A DNA stretch of 19,797 nucleotides, taken from Vampirovibrionales bacterium. GTDB taxonomy: Bacteria; Cyanobacteriota; Vampirovibrionia; Vampirovibrionales; JAJTHC01. The stretch covers positions 1-19,797 of the forward strand of contig JAJTHC010000280.1 of assembly GCA_021299615.1 (NCBI GenBank). Reading direction: 5' to 3'. Below are positions 1 to 8,110 of the stretch, piece after piece. The translations under genes were made by a program, and so were the position numbers. How positions within the stretch are numbered: the stretch's first letter is position 1; each line of letters opens with the position of its first letter. Below the pieces are notes generated by a model that saw only the letters and a list, made by a program, of their open reading frames with translations, ran no database searches and was not told where the DNA came from.

Positions 1-8
1 ATCGATCC

Positions 9-1235
9 ATGTTTTTTGAAGGCAAGCACATTGTTTTAGGCGTTTGCGGTGGGATTGCCGCCTATAAAAGTGGTGATTTGATTCGTGAACTGCAACGCAA
101 GGGAGCCTCGGGGGTTCATCCCATTCTTTCGCAAGATGCCCCCCACTTTATCACCGCTTTAACGCTGTCTAGCCTAAGCAAGTACCCAGCCACAAGCGAA
201 CATCACGCCGTCGATGCCCAAGGTGTTCCCCTGCATATTAGTTTGGCTCAATGGGGCGATGCACTTCTTCTTTACCCTGCCACCGCCAATCTCATTGCTC
301 AACTGGCTCAAGGCTTGACGGGAGATTTGGTCACCGCCACAGCCTTGTGCTTCAATGAAAAACCGATCGTTATTAGCCCAGCCATGAATACCCGCATGTG
401 GGAACATCCGTTCACCCAACGCAATTTGGCGACTTTGGCGACTTTACCCAACGTGCATATCGTACCACCGACGGAAGGCTTGCTCGCTTGTGGCGAAACA
501 GGCACAGGGCATCTCGCCCCTGATACGTGGACGCTTCTGACGCTTTACCGAGCCGTGCATCCACAAAATAAGCGTCTGGCAGGTAAAAAAGTTTTGGTTA
601 CGGCTGGAGGCACGCAAGAAGCCCTAGACCCTGCACGGATTCTTACTAATAAATCCAGCGGTAAAATGGGACTCGCCCTTGCCGATGAAGCCTACGCCAT
701 GGGGGCAGACGTCACGCTGATTACGGCGAATATCCAACACATCGGGATGCGTCCGTATACCACGATCTTGGCTCAAGATGTTCAATCCATGAAAGACGCC
801 GCTTTAGAACTGTTTCCTTCACACGACTGGCTCTTAAAAGCAGCAGCGGTGAGTGATTTTAAGCCTGTTCAACCCCAAGCGTCTAAAATTAAAAAGCAAG
901 CCACGAATGCCCCCTATGTGCTAGAACTTGAAGCGACGGTGGATATTTTGAAAACAGTGTGTGGATTAAAAAAGCATCACCAACGAGTGCTCGGTTTTGC
1001 AGCGGAAAGTGAAACAGGCGATTTGACACCCTTGTATGCCAAGCTCCACCGCAAAGGTGCCGATGCTTTGGCGGTGAATAACATCAACCGAAGCGACATT
1101 GCCTTTAATAGTGAAGACAACGAAATGCAATTGCTTTTTGCGGAAGGCACGCAAGCCCCTGTTTTCATCGAAAAAGCGTCGAAAGACGTCGTGGCTCGGC
1201 ATTTGCTCGTTAGACTAGCAGACGTCTGGCTTTAG
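9..1235 (+). CDS. coaBC: Bifunctional phosphopantothenoylcysteine decarboxylase / phosphopantothenate-cysteine ligase
   Basis: Cytosolic enzyme of coenzyme A synthesis. It joins cysteine to 4'-phosphopantothenate and then decarboxylates the product to 4'-phosphopantetheine. The 408 residues match the usual full length. The N-terminal flavin-dependent CoaC half shows GGIAAYK (14-20), the expected active-site His76 in HISLAQW, the PAMNTRMW substrate motif (124-131) and the flap Cys161 in ACGETGTGHLA. The CoaB ligase half starts near 190 with VLVTAGGTQE and continues with TNKSSGKMG (213-221, Asn214 being the expected catalytic Asn), AAAVSDFKP (278-286), the KIKK lysines (293-296) and LGFAAESE. 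The ATG lies only 8 bases into the window, so the ribosome binding site cannot be fully seen, but CC before ATG fits other starts here and the protein begins where the family does. It converges with the next gene with a 4-bp overlap. Confidence 0.96.
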   Translation: MFFEGKHIVLGVCGGIAAYKSGDLIRELQRKGASGVHPILSQDAPHFITALTLSSLSKYPATSEHHAVDAQGVPLHISLAQWGDALLLYPATANLIAQLAQGLTGDLVTATALCFNEKPIVISPAMNTRMWEHPFTQRNLATLATLPNVHIVPPTEGLLACGETGTGHLAPDTWTLLTLYRAVHPQNKRLAGKKVLVTAGGTQEALDPARILTNKSSGKMGLALADEAYAMGADVTLITANIQHIGMRPYTTILAQDVQSMKDAALELFPSHDWLLKAAAVSDFKPVQPQASKIKKQATNAPYVLELEATVDILKTVCGLKKHHQRVLGFAAESETGDLTPLYAKLHRKGADALAVNNINRSDIAFNSEDNEMQLLFAEGTQAPVFIEKASKDVVARHLLVRLADVWL

Positions 1236-2572
1236 TGATGTTCTCCACCTTCAGTAGAAGCATGCCCACCACCACCGCCTAAATTAATGTTAGGAAGCCT
1301 CATCCCTGAATGATAGCCTTCGGTAATACTACCAAATAAAACCGCCGCAAGACCACCAAAAACACCCCAACCAATGACCCTGTCCGTAGAAGGAATGTAT
1401 CTTAAGAACTTGCTTAATGTGTCTTTTTTCGACATACTCATCACTTCATGCGGATCTATTTTAAACGGAAGTAATTCAGATAATTTATAAGTCGCTTGAG
1501 ATCTCGTAGGCTTAGGTAACGGTTCGTTTAATTTAATATCTCTTCTTACAGAAGAGCCACCAAATAAGTCGTTTAAAATACCTCCAAAAAATCTTGAAAC
1601 TGGCCATTTGGATACATTTGTTACGGCACGGTTTGTCCTGTACTTTAATCCTTGGACTTTAGGAGCTTTGATCATTTCTTGAACTTCCACATCATCTAAA
1701 GTAGACTTTTGTACCGCTTGATATACTTTTTCAATTCTTTTTCCATTTGCATTTTTTTCAATAAAGAGGGGTTGATTCGCTCCTGCAACTCCTCTATAAA
1801 AAGTGTTTTCTGGGTCAAAAAATCTTACGTTTAAATACTTTGCACCGTCTTCGGTATCTTTCGGATCAATTTCGGCTACTTCGGTAAATCCACTAAATAG
1901 ATAGCCCATAAAACCAGGTTTATTAGATTTCATAACAATTAATCGCTCAGAACGATTGCCATTATGACCTCCCCCTGTATAAAAGGAATTGGCATTCGTT
2001 GCTTTATTTTTTTTGTGCATTACTTTGTAATAGTATCCATCTTGGCTTCTTCCTTTGAGGACTTGCCCCGGCACAAGTGCACCATTTGCTTTTTCAGCAT
2101 GCCGCATGCTCTGAAAATGCAATAAGCCAGTCACCAAAGCCCCAAGGCTAAAGCCTTCGCTGAAATGCCCCATGGTATTGAGCGTACTGCCTTGCAAGAA
2201 CTCAATGGTGGATTCATCCTTTTTATCAAAAGACACTTGAGATATCAGCCTATTTAAAAGTGGATCCTGCTCTACACGAGCCAAACCATCGTCTTTTTTG
2301 CCTTCTTTTTCTTCACCCTTTTCTTTAGCCCCCTTTTTATGTTGATTGCTCAACGCCAAAGACGCTTTGGCGGCATTGCTAAAATCTTCATGCCCCCCTT
2401 CATGCTCGGCATGTTTTCCATGTTCGCCCCCACCATGCGTGCTACCTTCATGGCTTGTTAGACTTTGGGTAAGTGCTGCATGCGTCATGCCTTCCGCATC
2501 CCCACTGCGTTGTGTGGATTGCATATTTGCCATAAAAGGGCATGCATACGCATGAGAGAGGGAAAGCGTCAT
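1232..2572 (-). CDS. Hypothetical protein with His-rich ends and a C-terminal membrane-like segment
   Basis: I do not recognise this family. The open frame extends to a TTG at 2587, but the ATG at 2572 is preferred because AAAGGA sits six bases before it, inside the longer frame; this gives 446 residues. Visible parts are a His/Gly/Glu-rich stretch (about 40-65), a Lys/Glu-rich stretch (about 78-98), a hydrophobic patch near 141-152 (SLGALVTGLLHF), a long polar middle, a clear hydrophobic segment near 399-416 (VIGWGVFGGLAAVLFGSI) and a Gly/His/Glu tail. The His-rich ends could bind metal, which is inference only. With the TTG start the N-terminus would resemble a short signal peptide ending AYA-C; with the ATG start no good signal peptide is seen. 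The middle of the gene (about 1450-2050) is visibly richer in A+T than its ends and neighbours, suggesting mosaic origin. Confidence 0.8.
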   Translation of the reverse strand: MTLSLSHAYACPFMANMQSTQRSGDAEGMTHAALTQSLTSHEGSTHGGGEHGKHAEHEGGHEDFSNAAKASLALSNQHKKGAKEKGEEKEGKKDDGLARVEQDPLLNRLISQVSFDKKDESTIEFLQGSTLNTMGHFSEGFSLGALVTGLLHFQSMRHAEKANGALVPGQVLKGRSQDGYYYKVMHKKNKATNANSFYTGGGHNGNRSERLIVMKSNKPGFMGYLFSGFTEVAEIDPKDTEDGAKYLNVRFFDPENTFYRGVAGANQPLFIEKNANGKRIEKVYQAVQKSTLDDVEVQEMIKAPKVQGLKYRTNRAVTNVSKWPVSRFFGGILNDLFGGSSVRRDIKLNEPLPKPTRSQATYKLSELLPFKIDPHEVMSMSKKDTLSKFLRYIPSTDRVIGWGVFGGLAAVLFGSITEGYHSGMRLPNINLGGGGGHASTEGGEHH

Positions 2573-2735
2573 AAAAAATCCTTTCAAAACACACCAATAG
2601 GAGAGATAGACTACGCCAACTATAGTAAAATAGTTCAGATCCTACTATATGTTATTTTTACGCATTATGCAAGCATAAAACCCAAGCGACTCACTTTTGT
2701 GCTAGGTCAAGCTCTGCAAAAGTCAAAAACGGATA

Positions 2736-2831
2736 CGTCATGTTGACCCTGAGGCTTCCGAAGGGGGAAACATCTCCCAAAAATGGAAACCGCAAGGGCT
2801 AGGGAGATCCTTCGTTTCACTCAGGATGACG
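2736..2831. repeat. Palindromic dispersed repeat, copy 1 (REP/MITE-like)
   Basis: The ends are inverted: CGTCAT at 2736-2741 and ATGACG at 2826-2831. Inside them the left arm has CCTGAG, CGAAG and CATCTCCC in order, and the reverse complement of the right arm has CCTGAG, CGAAG and GATCTCCC. A related copy lies at 8111-8180, sharing GTCATGTTG at one end and GGGAGATCCTTC plus CAGGATGAC at the other. It lies between two minus-strand genes (3' end of the gene at 2859, start of the gene at 2572). The remaining part of this gap (2573-2735) has a small inverted repeat, AACTAT at 2618-2623 and ATAGTT at 2630-2635, and no convincing promoter. Confidence 0.75.
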
Positions 2832-2858
2832 GAATCACGTTTCTACAACCGTCCCCAT

Positions 2859-4118
2859 TTAAGATGAAATGAGATCACTCATCTTATTCTCATCGTCCAT
2901 GCCTGTCAACACCAGCATGGCATATTGACCCGCTTCCCCTTCAGCATCCAAGGCTTGGGCATGCCTGAAATGCCGTTTCGCCATATCAGGCTTGTTCAAT
3001 TGCAAGGCACACGTGGCGATATTATTATGACACCACGGATCCGACGGTTCCAGCAACAATTGCAATTGATATTGAGCCAATGCCTTGTCCCACAGATTTT
3101 GGCAAGAATACAGGCGAGCCAACGCATGATACACCCGTGTATCACTAGGCGAATAATTCAAGACTTCTTTCAAATAGCTTTCTGCTTTTTTTTCTAGCCC
3201 CAATTCTTCATACGCATGCGTAATGTTCATATACGCCAAAACATGAGTCGGGTCGGCTTCTATAGACGCTTGCCAATGTTCGATTGCCATTTCTTTGTCC
3301 CCACTTAAGGCGACGCAACTGCCTAGCTCGTTAAGGATGTGTCCACGCATTCGTTTCGGAAAAATAGGACGCAGCAAGGCTTTTTCCAAGGCTTGAGCTG
3401 CTTCAATATACTTACGATTCAGCTTAAGCTGACGCCCCAATAAAAGATGAATCAACGCATTTTCAGGGAAAACGCACGCCAACTTTTGGTATTCTTCCGC
3501 ACGCTTACTGGCGGTGGGTAGATTTTCAACCGAAGCAATTTGAACCAAGGCATCATATGGCGTGTCTAAATGAAATTCAGAAAGGCTTGCCATTTTAGGA
3601 GCCGCATGTTCAGGCTTCATAAAGGCGATCAAGTGAAGCGAAATATTTTGCATCAATTCTTCAAGCATCCAGGTAATGGGGGCAAAATCATTGTGGCGGT
3701 TGCGATGCGGTTCAAAATAGGTGAGATCTAAGGTATGATCTAACGCCCACGCTTGCGTAGCCGTGTCAAAGAGCAATATCTGGACTTTAACGCCTAAGAT
3801 TTCCCCTTCAACTTGTGGATTTTCAATCACACTGGCATGACCGCTCAACAAAAAACGGGCTTGGTGCATGGTGGAAACATCTTTTAACAGGGACGCCCCT
3901 GTTTCGCCAAGTTGGTTTAAGGGTAGGCTTATTTCCCAGCGTCCTTGCAAGGTGCGAGTCAAATTTTTCACCAAATTGGCTTTAGCAGGATTTTGCCATA
4001 CGCTACAATACTGTGCCAGTAAAAACTGAAGCACTTCCACAAAGTCGCTTAAAAACGGAGACGCTGATTCATGCGTCCAAGGCAGGAGTAGAAGGTGTTC
4101 AAGATCTCTCTGTAACAT
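2859..4118 (-). CDS. Tetratricopeptide repeat protein
   Basis: A 419-residue protein with no signal peptide, so probably cytoplasmic. The C-terminal half has about five TPR units of 34 residues, near 220-253, 260-293, 294-327, 328-361 and 362-395. They show the usual pattern of small residues and Pro near the end of each unit (ADPTHVLAYMNITHAYEELG, YSPSDTRVYHALARLY). TPR stacks bind other proteins, so this is likely an adaptor or scaffold; the partner is unknown. The N-terminal 200 residues match no domain I can name; they contain a short beta-rich stretch (about 84-118) and a helical region. The start is supported by GGAACCCC directly before the ATG. It is transcribed away from the aldo/keto reductase gene and is followed by a palindromic repeat. 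No enzyme activity is suggested. Confidence 0.88.
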   Translation of the reverse strand: MLQRDLEHLLLLPWTHESASPFLSDFVEVLQFLLAQYCSVWQNPAKANLVKNLTRTLQGRWEISLPLNQLGETGASLLKDVSTMHQARFLLSGHASVIENPQVEGEILGVKVQILLFDTATQAWALDHTLDLTYFEPHRNRHNDFAPITWMLEELMQNISLHLIAFMKPEHAAPKMASLSEFHLDTPYDALVQIASVENLPTASKRAEEYQKLACVFPENALIHLLLGRQLKLNRKYIEAAQALEKALLRPIFPKRMRGHILNELGSCVALSGDKEMAIEHWQASIEADPTHVLAYMNITHAYEELGLEKKAESYLKEVLNYSPSDTRVYHALARLYSCQNLWDKALAQYQLQLLLEPSDPWCHNNIATCALQLNKPDMAKRHFRHAQALDAEGEAGQYAMLVLTGMDDENKMSDLISS

Positions 4119-4213
4119 GGGGTTCCATTCTTTCCATTCATGTTGCTTATTCTTATTGTGACAAAAAGAAAGAATACTGGTAACTTTAATCGCAAAGTTT
4201 CATTTAGTTGACG

Positions 4214-4219
4214 TATAAT
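4214..4219 (+). promoter_or_regulatory. Probable -10 box of the aldo/keto reductase gene
   Basis: A perfect TATAAT lies 36 bases before the ATG at 4256. No good -35 hexamer stands 16-18 bases upstream (the bases there read about TCGCAAA), so the assignment rests on the -10 box and position. It falls inside the upstream extension of the open frame (TTG at 4208), which argues against that longer start. Confidence 0.4.
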
Positions 4220-4255
4220 AAAACAAGTTCATTTGTCGTTAAAAGGAATGCTTCC

Positions 4256-5332
4256 ATGCCTCAACTCAATGTTTCCATGCCCACCCGCCAACTCGGACGC
4301 ACCAATGTACAGCTTCCCCTGATCTGCCTAGGCACGATGACCTGGGGCGAGCAGAACACCCAAAACGATGCCTTTGCTCAAATGGATTTGGCTCTTGACT
4401 TAGGGGTACACTTTTGGGATACCGCCGAAGTCTATGCCGTGCCGATTCGTGCGGAAACCTCAGGCTTAACCGAAACTTATATCGGGAATTATTTTGCCTC
4501 TCGTGGTGTGCGAGATAACGTGTTTTTGGCGACGAAAATTTCTGGACCTAGCGAGCGTTTCGGATGGATCCGTGACGGCAAGCTCGATTTCAGTGCAAAC
4601 AGTGTCAAGCGTGCCGTTGAAGGAAGTCTTAAACGACTTCAAACCGATCGCATCGATCTATACCAGCTTCATTGGCCCGAACGTGCCGTGCCTGTGTTCG
4701 GGCAACGAGAATACATCCATGCCGAAACGCCCGAAACCCCTGCCGTGCTAGATCGCTTTTTAGAGACCTTGAATGCCTTGGATGCTCTCATCCAAGAAGG
4801 CAAAATCCTGCATGTGGGGCTTTCTAACGAAACGCCTTGGGGAGCCATGCAATATCTCAATTTGGCGGAACAACACGGCTTACCTCGTATGGCATCCATT
4901 CAAAATTGCTATAATTTGTTGAATCGTACCCAAGAAGTGGGCTTGACGGAAGTCATGCATCGTGAAGACATCGGCATGTTGGCGTATTCTCCCTTGGCGA
5001 TGGGGATTTTGAGTGGGAAATACTTGAATCATCAGCACCCCAAAGGCAGTCGCATGGAACTATTTGGTGAATACTTCGCTCGTTATAAAACCCCCAAAGC
5101 CCAAGCTGCCGTTCAGCGTTATGCGGATTTAGCCCACGCCCATGGCTTGACGCCGACGCAGTTGGCGTTAGCGTTTGTGAATCATCAGCCCTTTGTGACC
5201 AGTAACATCATTGGTGCCACAACGCTTGAGCAGTTGGAAGAAAACATTCGCAGTGTGGACGTGACCTTGACGGCGGAAATCCTTGCTGAAATCAACGCCA
5301 TTCACGAAGACTTACCGAATCCCTGCCCTTAA
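4256..5332 (+). CDS. tas: Aldo/keto reductase, Tas family
   Basis: NADP(H)-dependent oxidoreductase of the aldo/keto reductase superfamily, 358 residues, cytosolic. It follows E. coli Tas closely along its length: GTMTWGEQN (26-34), DTAEVYAVP (55-63), GLTETYIGN, KISGPS, SLKRLQTDRIDLYQLHWP, VGLSNETPWG, SIQNCYNLLNR and FVTSNIIGATT. The family's catalytic tetrad is present as Asp55, Tyr60, Lys94 and His139. The physiological substrate of Tas proteins is not well defined; E. coli Tas was found through tyrosine auxotrophy suppression. The ATG at 4256 is chosen over the TTG at 4208 because AAAGGA lies eight bases before it and a TATAAT box lies upstream within the longer frame. It stands alone, divergent from the TPR gene and convergent with the next gene across 35 bp. 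Such close likeness to proteobacterial Tas would fit transfer between lineages, but this cannot be shown here. Confidence 0.93.
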   Translation: MPQLNVSMPTRQLGRTNVQLPLICLGTMTWGEQNTQNDAFAQMDLALDLGVHFWDTAEVYAVPIRAETSGLTETYIGNYFASRGVRDNVFLATKISGPSERFGWIRDGKLDFSANSVKRAVEGSLKRLQTDRIDLYQLHWPERAVPVFGQREYIHAETPETPAVLDRFLETLNALDALIQEGKILHVGLSNETPWGAMQYLNLAEQHGLPRMASIQNCYNLLNRTQEVGLTEVMHREDIGMLAYSPLAMGILSGKYLNHQHPKGSRMELFGEYFARYKTPKAQAAVQRYADLAHAHGLTPTQLALAFVNHQPFVTSNIIGATTLEQLEENIRSVDVTLTAEILAEINAIHEDLPNPCP

Positions 5333-5367
5333 TTTATGTGGAATAGATTTTTGCAGAGCTTTCTGTA

Positions 5368-6456
5368 TTAGTAGGTTACGGTAATTTGAAAACGACGAGG
5401 CGATGGGGCCTCCTGCTTTTTGGCGACTTTTTGGTGAGGATCTTTGGTTCGCAAGTGGCTCCATAACAAGGCGACATCTAAAAACAGGTTCCAACGTTGC
5501 GTATAGTCTAAATCGAATTGAGCCACCGCACGAAGCGACGCCTTTGGGTAAAACTTCGTCAAGACTTGAGCCAAGCCAAAAATCCCAGGTAACACTTGAA
5601 AACGTTCCAAGTATTTGGTGGGCAAGTTTTGAACATCCGATTCACGCATCAAGGCAGGCCCAACAAGGGAAAGTGTCCCGTTGTAAAGGCTTAAAAGCTT
5701 GGGCAAATGAGCCAAACCCAAGGCATGAGAAGCTCGCACCAAGAAGGTGGAATCCGTGTGAATGTCGTCAAAAATAGAGAAACGAGGCACGCTAATACGT
5801 TGTTGAAACTGCCCCACATAATCGTCAAACACCAAAACAGGACGTTCCGCATCCTGCGACTTAGAGAGAAAAGCCACCCACGCAAAGAAAGGAGCCGTAA
5901 GCCCCAAACTTACAATGGCAAAAATAATATCCGAAACACGCTTGATTAAGGCATGTTCAGGGTGACGCTCTTGAGGGGTCAAGGCGTCTAAGGTCTCTTC
6001 TGCAAAGCCAAGACTCACCACTTGCGGACGCTCCACCGTAACAGGGGCTTCCACTGCAATGGCTTCAAAAACAAGGGGTTCATCAGAAGAAGCCTCAGAA
6101 TTTTCTAGGATGTCTGGCGTTTGCGAAGGCTCCGTTTCAAGAACTATATCGACTATATCGTGTGGATTAAGTTGTGCAAGTTCTTCTTCCAACTTGCTAA
6201 AGGTTGCCGAATGAATCGGTTCCATCATGCCGAGTGGTGTGCTTACACCATGGGCTTTTTGCGAAACAATGTTTTGAACGATTGATTTCTTTCCTAGTTT
6301 AGCCTTACTTAATTGATTGATACTTAATGGGTTCTTGTCGAAAGACTTTTTTGCGACTGGCACAGGGTGTTCTGTGTTTAACAAATCCGCTTTATCCAAA
6401 GACGCATGGGCTTCAAAGGGGGTCAATAGATCGTCTAATGTGGCAATGTTCGTCAT
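5368..6456 (-). CDS. Degenerate bacterial-sugar-transferase-like membrane protein
   Basis: A 362-residue protein. Residues 1-165 are polar, acidic and probably disordered. From about 170 it resembles the bacterial sugar transferase family (monotopic phosphoglycosyl transferases that load a sugar phosphate onto undecaprenyl phosphate): KRVSDIIFAIVSLGLTAPFF with one membrane segment (about 174-198), LPKLLSLYNGTLSLVGP (251-267), VLPGIFGLAQV (288-298) and FDLDYTQRWNLFLDVALLW (314-332). Key family residues appear lost. The usual KFR[ST]M is PRFSIF here, the Asp-Glu pair of the SLDELPQ motif reads LAHLP (249-252), and SLVGPRP reads SLVGPAL. It is therefore probably not catalytic in the usual way, or has a different role at the membrane; this is inference. 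GAAGGAAAT precedes the ATG at an unusually long spacing of about 11-12 bases. No polysaccharide gene cluster surrounds it. Confidence 0.8.
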   Translation of the reverse strand: MTNIATLDDLLTPFEAHASLDKADLLNTEHPVPVAKKSFDKNPLSINQLSKAKLGKKSIVQNIVSQKAHGVSTPLGMMEPIHSATFSKLEEELAQLNPHDIVDIVLETEPSQTPDILENSEASSDEPLVFEAIAVEAPVTVERPQVVSLGFAEETLDALTPQERHPEHALIKRVSDIIFAIVSLGLTAPFFAWVAFLSKSQDAERPVLVFDDYVGQFQQRISVPRFSIFDDIHTDSTFLVRASHALGLAHLPKLLSLYNGTLSLVGPALMRESDVQNLPTKYLERFQVLPGIFGLAQVLTKFYPKASLRAVAQFDLDYTQRWNLFLDVALLWSHLRTKDPHQKVAKKQEAPSPRRFQITVTY

Positions 6457-6674
6457 GGCAGGGCATTTCCTTCAATCTCTGTGAATCGAGCAATTTTTTG
6501 TATTATGACGCTTGGCAATCTTGAACCGCCTCCACTATTTGAGGGAAGAATTCGCTTAAGAGAAAAAGTCCCATAAGTGGATGAAAAATAGCCGAAACCT
6601 CTGTATAGACAACCGTTTCATGATTTAATTGATAGACCTCCAAAACATCCCCCAATCCCATAAAGGAAATCCCC

Positions 6675-6830
6675 ATGAGCGAGTATGTATTTAAATTGAA
6701 AAAAGGTGATTTAGAACTTGAACTTCAAAGTGATGATCCTCAATTTATTGAAGCCCAGCTTGAAAATTGGCGTGAAGCCTTGTTGAATACCTCTCAACAA
6801 ACGCCACAAAATGCCCCTGCTTTTCGCTAA
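6675..6830 (+). CDS. Small hypothetical protein (51 aa), paralogue of a domain in the next gene
   Basis: A short open frame beginning MSEYVFKLKKGDLELELQSD and ending APAFR, 51 residues with no membrane segment. It has an excellent start, AAAGGA followed by AATCCCC and ATG, which makes it a convincing gene despite its size. Residues 4-37 (YVFKLKKGDLELELQSD, then DPQFIEAQLENWREALL) line up with residues 59-92 of the following protein (YHLKWHEAGIDFELHSSD, then ARFMSQQAWKVQQALA). The shared pattern is LK, five variable residues, then [LF]EL, x, S, then D, two residues, F, with a closing amphipathic helix. The family and function are unknown to me. It lies 44 bp upstream of its larger partner on the same strand and is probably co-transcribed. 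No clear promoter was seen in 6457-6674. Confidence 0.82.
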   Translation: MSEYVFKLKKGDLELELQSDDPQFIEAQLENWREALLNTSQQTPQNAPAFR

Positions 6831-6874
6831 AAACCATTTCTTGACTTTGCTTCATATAAAAAGGAACGCTCCCC

Positions 6875-7951
6875 TTGAAAGACGCTACCAAACCGCCTGC
6901 TAAGAAGAAGGCGTCCCCTAAAACCACGCTTAAAAATACGGTTCAACCCCGTAAAGTCACGCCGAAATCTAAAACGGTGGATGCCTCTGTGCAAACGCCT
7001 CAAGCCCCAGTCCGCTTGAGTTCCCCTGTGGATACCACCCCTTTTCCCTACCATTTAAAGTGGCATGAAGCAGGCATCGATTTTGAGCTTCATTCTTCGG
7101 ATGCTCGCTTTATGAGCCAGCAAGCGTGGAAGGTTCAACAGGCGTTGGCAGGCTTGATTCCGTTGAAGAAAAGTAGCTATACGCCTGCGGTCAAAGCGTC
7201 TAACGAGCCTCTAGCTCTGCCTCTTCCAGTTCCAACTCCGCAGCCTCAGCAAGAAGCTCCTCCCCCTCCAGCCACGTTTCAAAGACCGATTCCACAAAAC
7301 GCACAAAACACAAGCCTTTCTGGCGATTTAGACTTGGAGCAATTCAAAGCATGGGTGGAAGCATCCGCCGTCAAGCATCAAGCCCAAGATGAGGTGGCTC
7401 AACAGCTTTTTCCCAATTTAAAAGCGTATGCTCCCGCCACGAATAATAGCAATCCTCCAACGGTTCCAACGCAAGTCGATGCAACGCCTACAGCGGTGGA
7501 AACGCTTATTCAACAGACGCAACAAGCCTTTCAAGCCCCTCCACCTGTGGAGAATCGTCAACAGGTTCAAGATCAGCCTGAACCTAAAGAGCGTCCTATT
7601 TTTTCGGCCTTGCTCAACGATTTTCAAGCCTCACCCACTGCCAAAAACGAGGCATCAGCCCCTGATTTTAAAGGCTATTTGAGCCAAGCTCGCTTCAACA
7701 ATATTACCGAAGTGCTATTGTTGGCAGGGGAATACTTGAGAACGCATCAGCATCAATCGACGTTTGGCTCTTCGCAGCTCAAGCATTTGGTGGAATCGGC
7801 GGATGCAGGGCATCTCAACCACGCTGTGCTGGAGCGTGCGTTGGCTCAGCGATACATTGAAGTGGTGCCTGATTTGACAGGCAACGCCACGAGCATGGAG
7901 TATCGTTTGACGCAAGTGGGTAAGACTTACGTCCAGCAGTTGAAGGGCTAA
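6875..7951 (+). CDS. Winged-helix-like protein with basic N-terminal tail and Pro/Gln-rich linker
   Basis: A 358-residue protein of no named family. The start is a TTG preceded by AAAAGGAACGCTCCCC, closely matching the leader of the 51-residue gene before it. Residues 1-35 are rich in Lys, Pro, Thr and Ala, like a flexible basic DNA-binding tail. Residues 58-93 repeat the domain found in the upstream small protein. Residues 110-260 are Pro/Gln/Ala-rich and probably disordered. The last 95 residues look like a winged helix: ITEVLLLAGEYLRTH, then TFGSSQLKHLVES, then LNHAVLERALAQRYIEVVP and a wing-like MEYRLTQVGKTYVQQL. I infer a DNA-binding or adaptor role in the cytoplasm. Seven 22-bp repeats begin six bases after the stop codon, so these repeats are a natural candidate target; nothing in the sequence proves it. 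Confidence 0.82.
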   Translation: MKDATKPPAKKKASPKTTLKNTVQPRKVTPKSKTVDASVQTPQAPVRLSSPVDTTPFPYHLKWHEAGIDFELHSSDARFMSQQAWKVQQALAGLIPLKKSSYTPAVKASNEPLALPLPVPTPQPQQEAPPPPATFQRPIPQNAQNTSLSGDLDLEQFKAWVEASAVKHQAQDEVAQQLFPNLKAYAPATNNSNPPTVPTQVDATPTAVETLIQQTQQAFQAPPPVENRQQVQDQPEPKERPIFSALLNDFQASPTAKNEASAPDFKGYLSQARFNNITEVLLLAGEYLRTHQHQSTFGSSQLKHLVESADAGHLNHAVLERALAQRYIEVVPDLTGNATSMEYRLTQVGKTYVQQLKG

Positions 7952-7956
7952 TTTCT

Positions 7957-8110
7957 GACACACGAAACCCTCTTTTTCGACACACAGAATCTCTGTTTTT
8001 GGCACACAAAACCCCTTATTCTGACACACAAAACCCTTTGTTTTGACACATAAAACCCGCTGTTTTGACACATGGAATCTACGTTTTTGACACACACTAA
8101 TCTAAAAAAC
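7957..8110. repeat. Seven contiguous 22-bp tandem repeats (iteron-like)
   Basis: Units begin at 7957, 7979, 8001, 8023, 8045, 8067 and 8089, each exactly 22 bp with no spacer. Each starts GACACA (GGCACA in unit 3) followed by C or T, has a core of AAACCC or GAATCT type, and units 1-6 end in a T-rich run; the last unit decays into CTAAAAAAC. The fixed period of about two helical turns resembles protein-binding iterons of replication origins or multi-site operators. It could also be a simple minisatellite. The array starts just after the stop codon of the winged-helix gene and ends where copy 2 of the palindromic repeat begins. Confidence 0.9.

Noticed and set aside
5333..5367. Terminator between the two convergent genes
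   Set aside because: Only a four-base stem (CAGA/TCTG) is visible, too weak to support a call.
6505..6576. Possible 23-codon gene starting at an ATG
   Set aside because: No ribosome binding site, no recognisable features, and it lies in the leader of a divergent gene.
7715..8095. Minus-strand open frame with repeated Cys-Gln-Lys peptides
   Set aside because: It is produced by the 22-bp repeats read in frame and runs antisense into the winged-helix gene; no ribosome site or family support.
7957..8110. CRISPR array
   Set aside because: The 22-bp units are contiguous and imperfect, with no unique spacers between them, and no cas gene is near.
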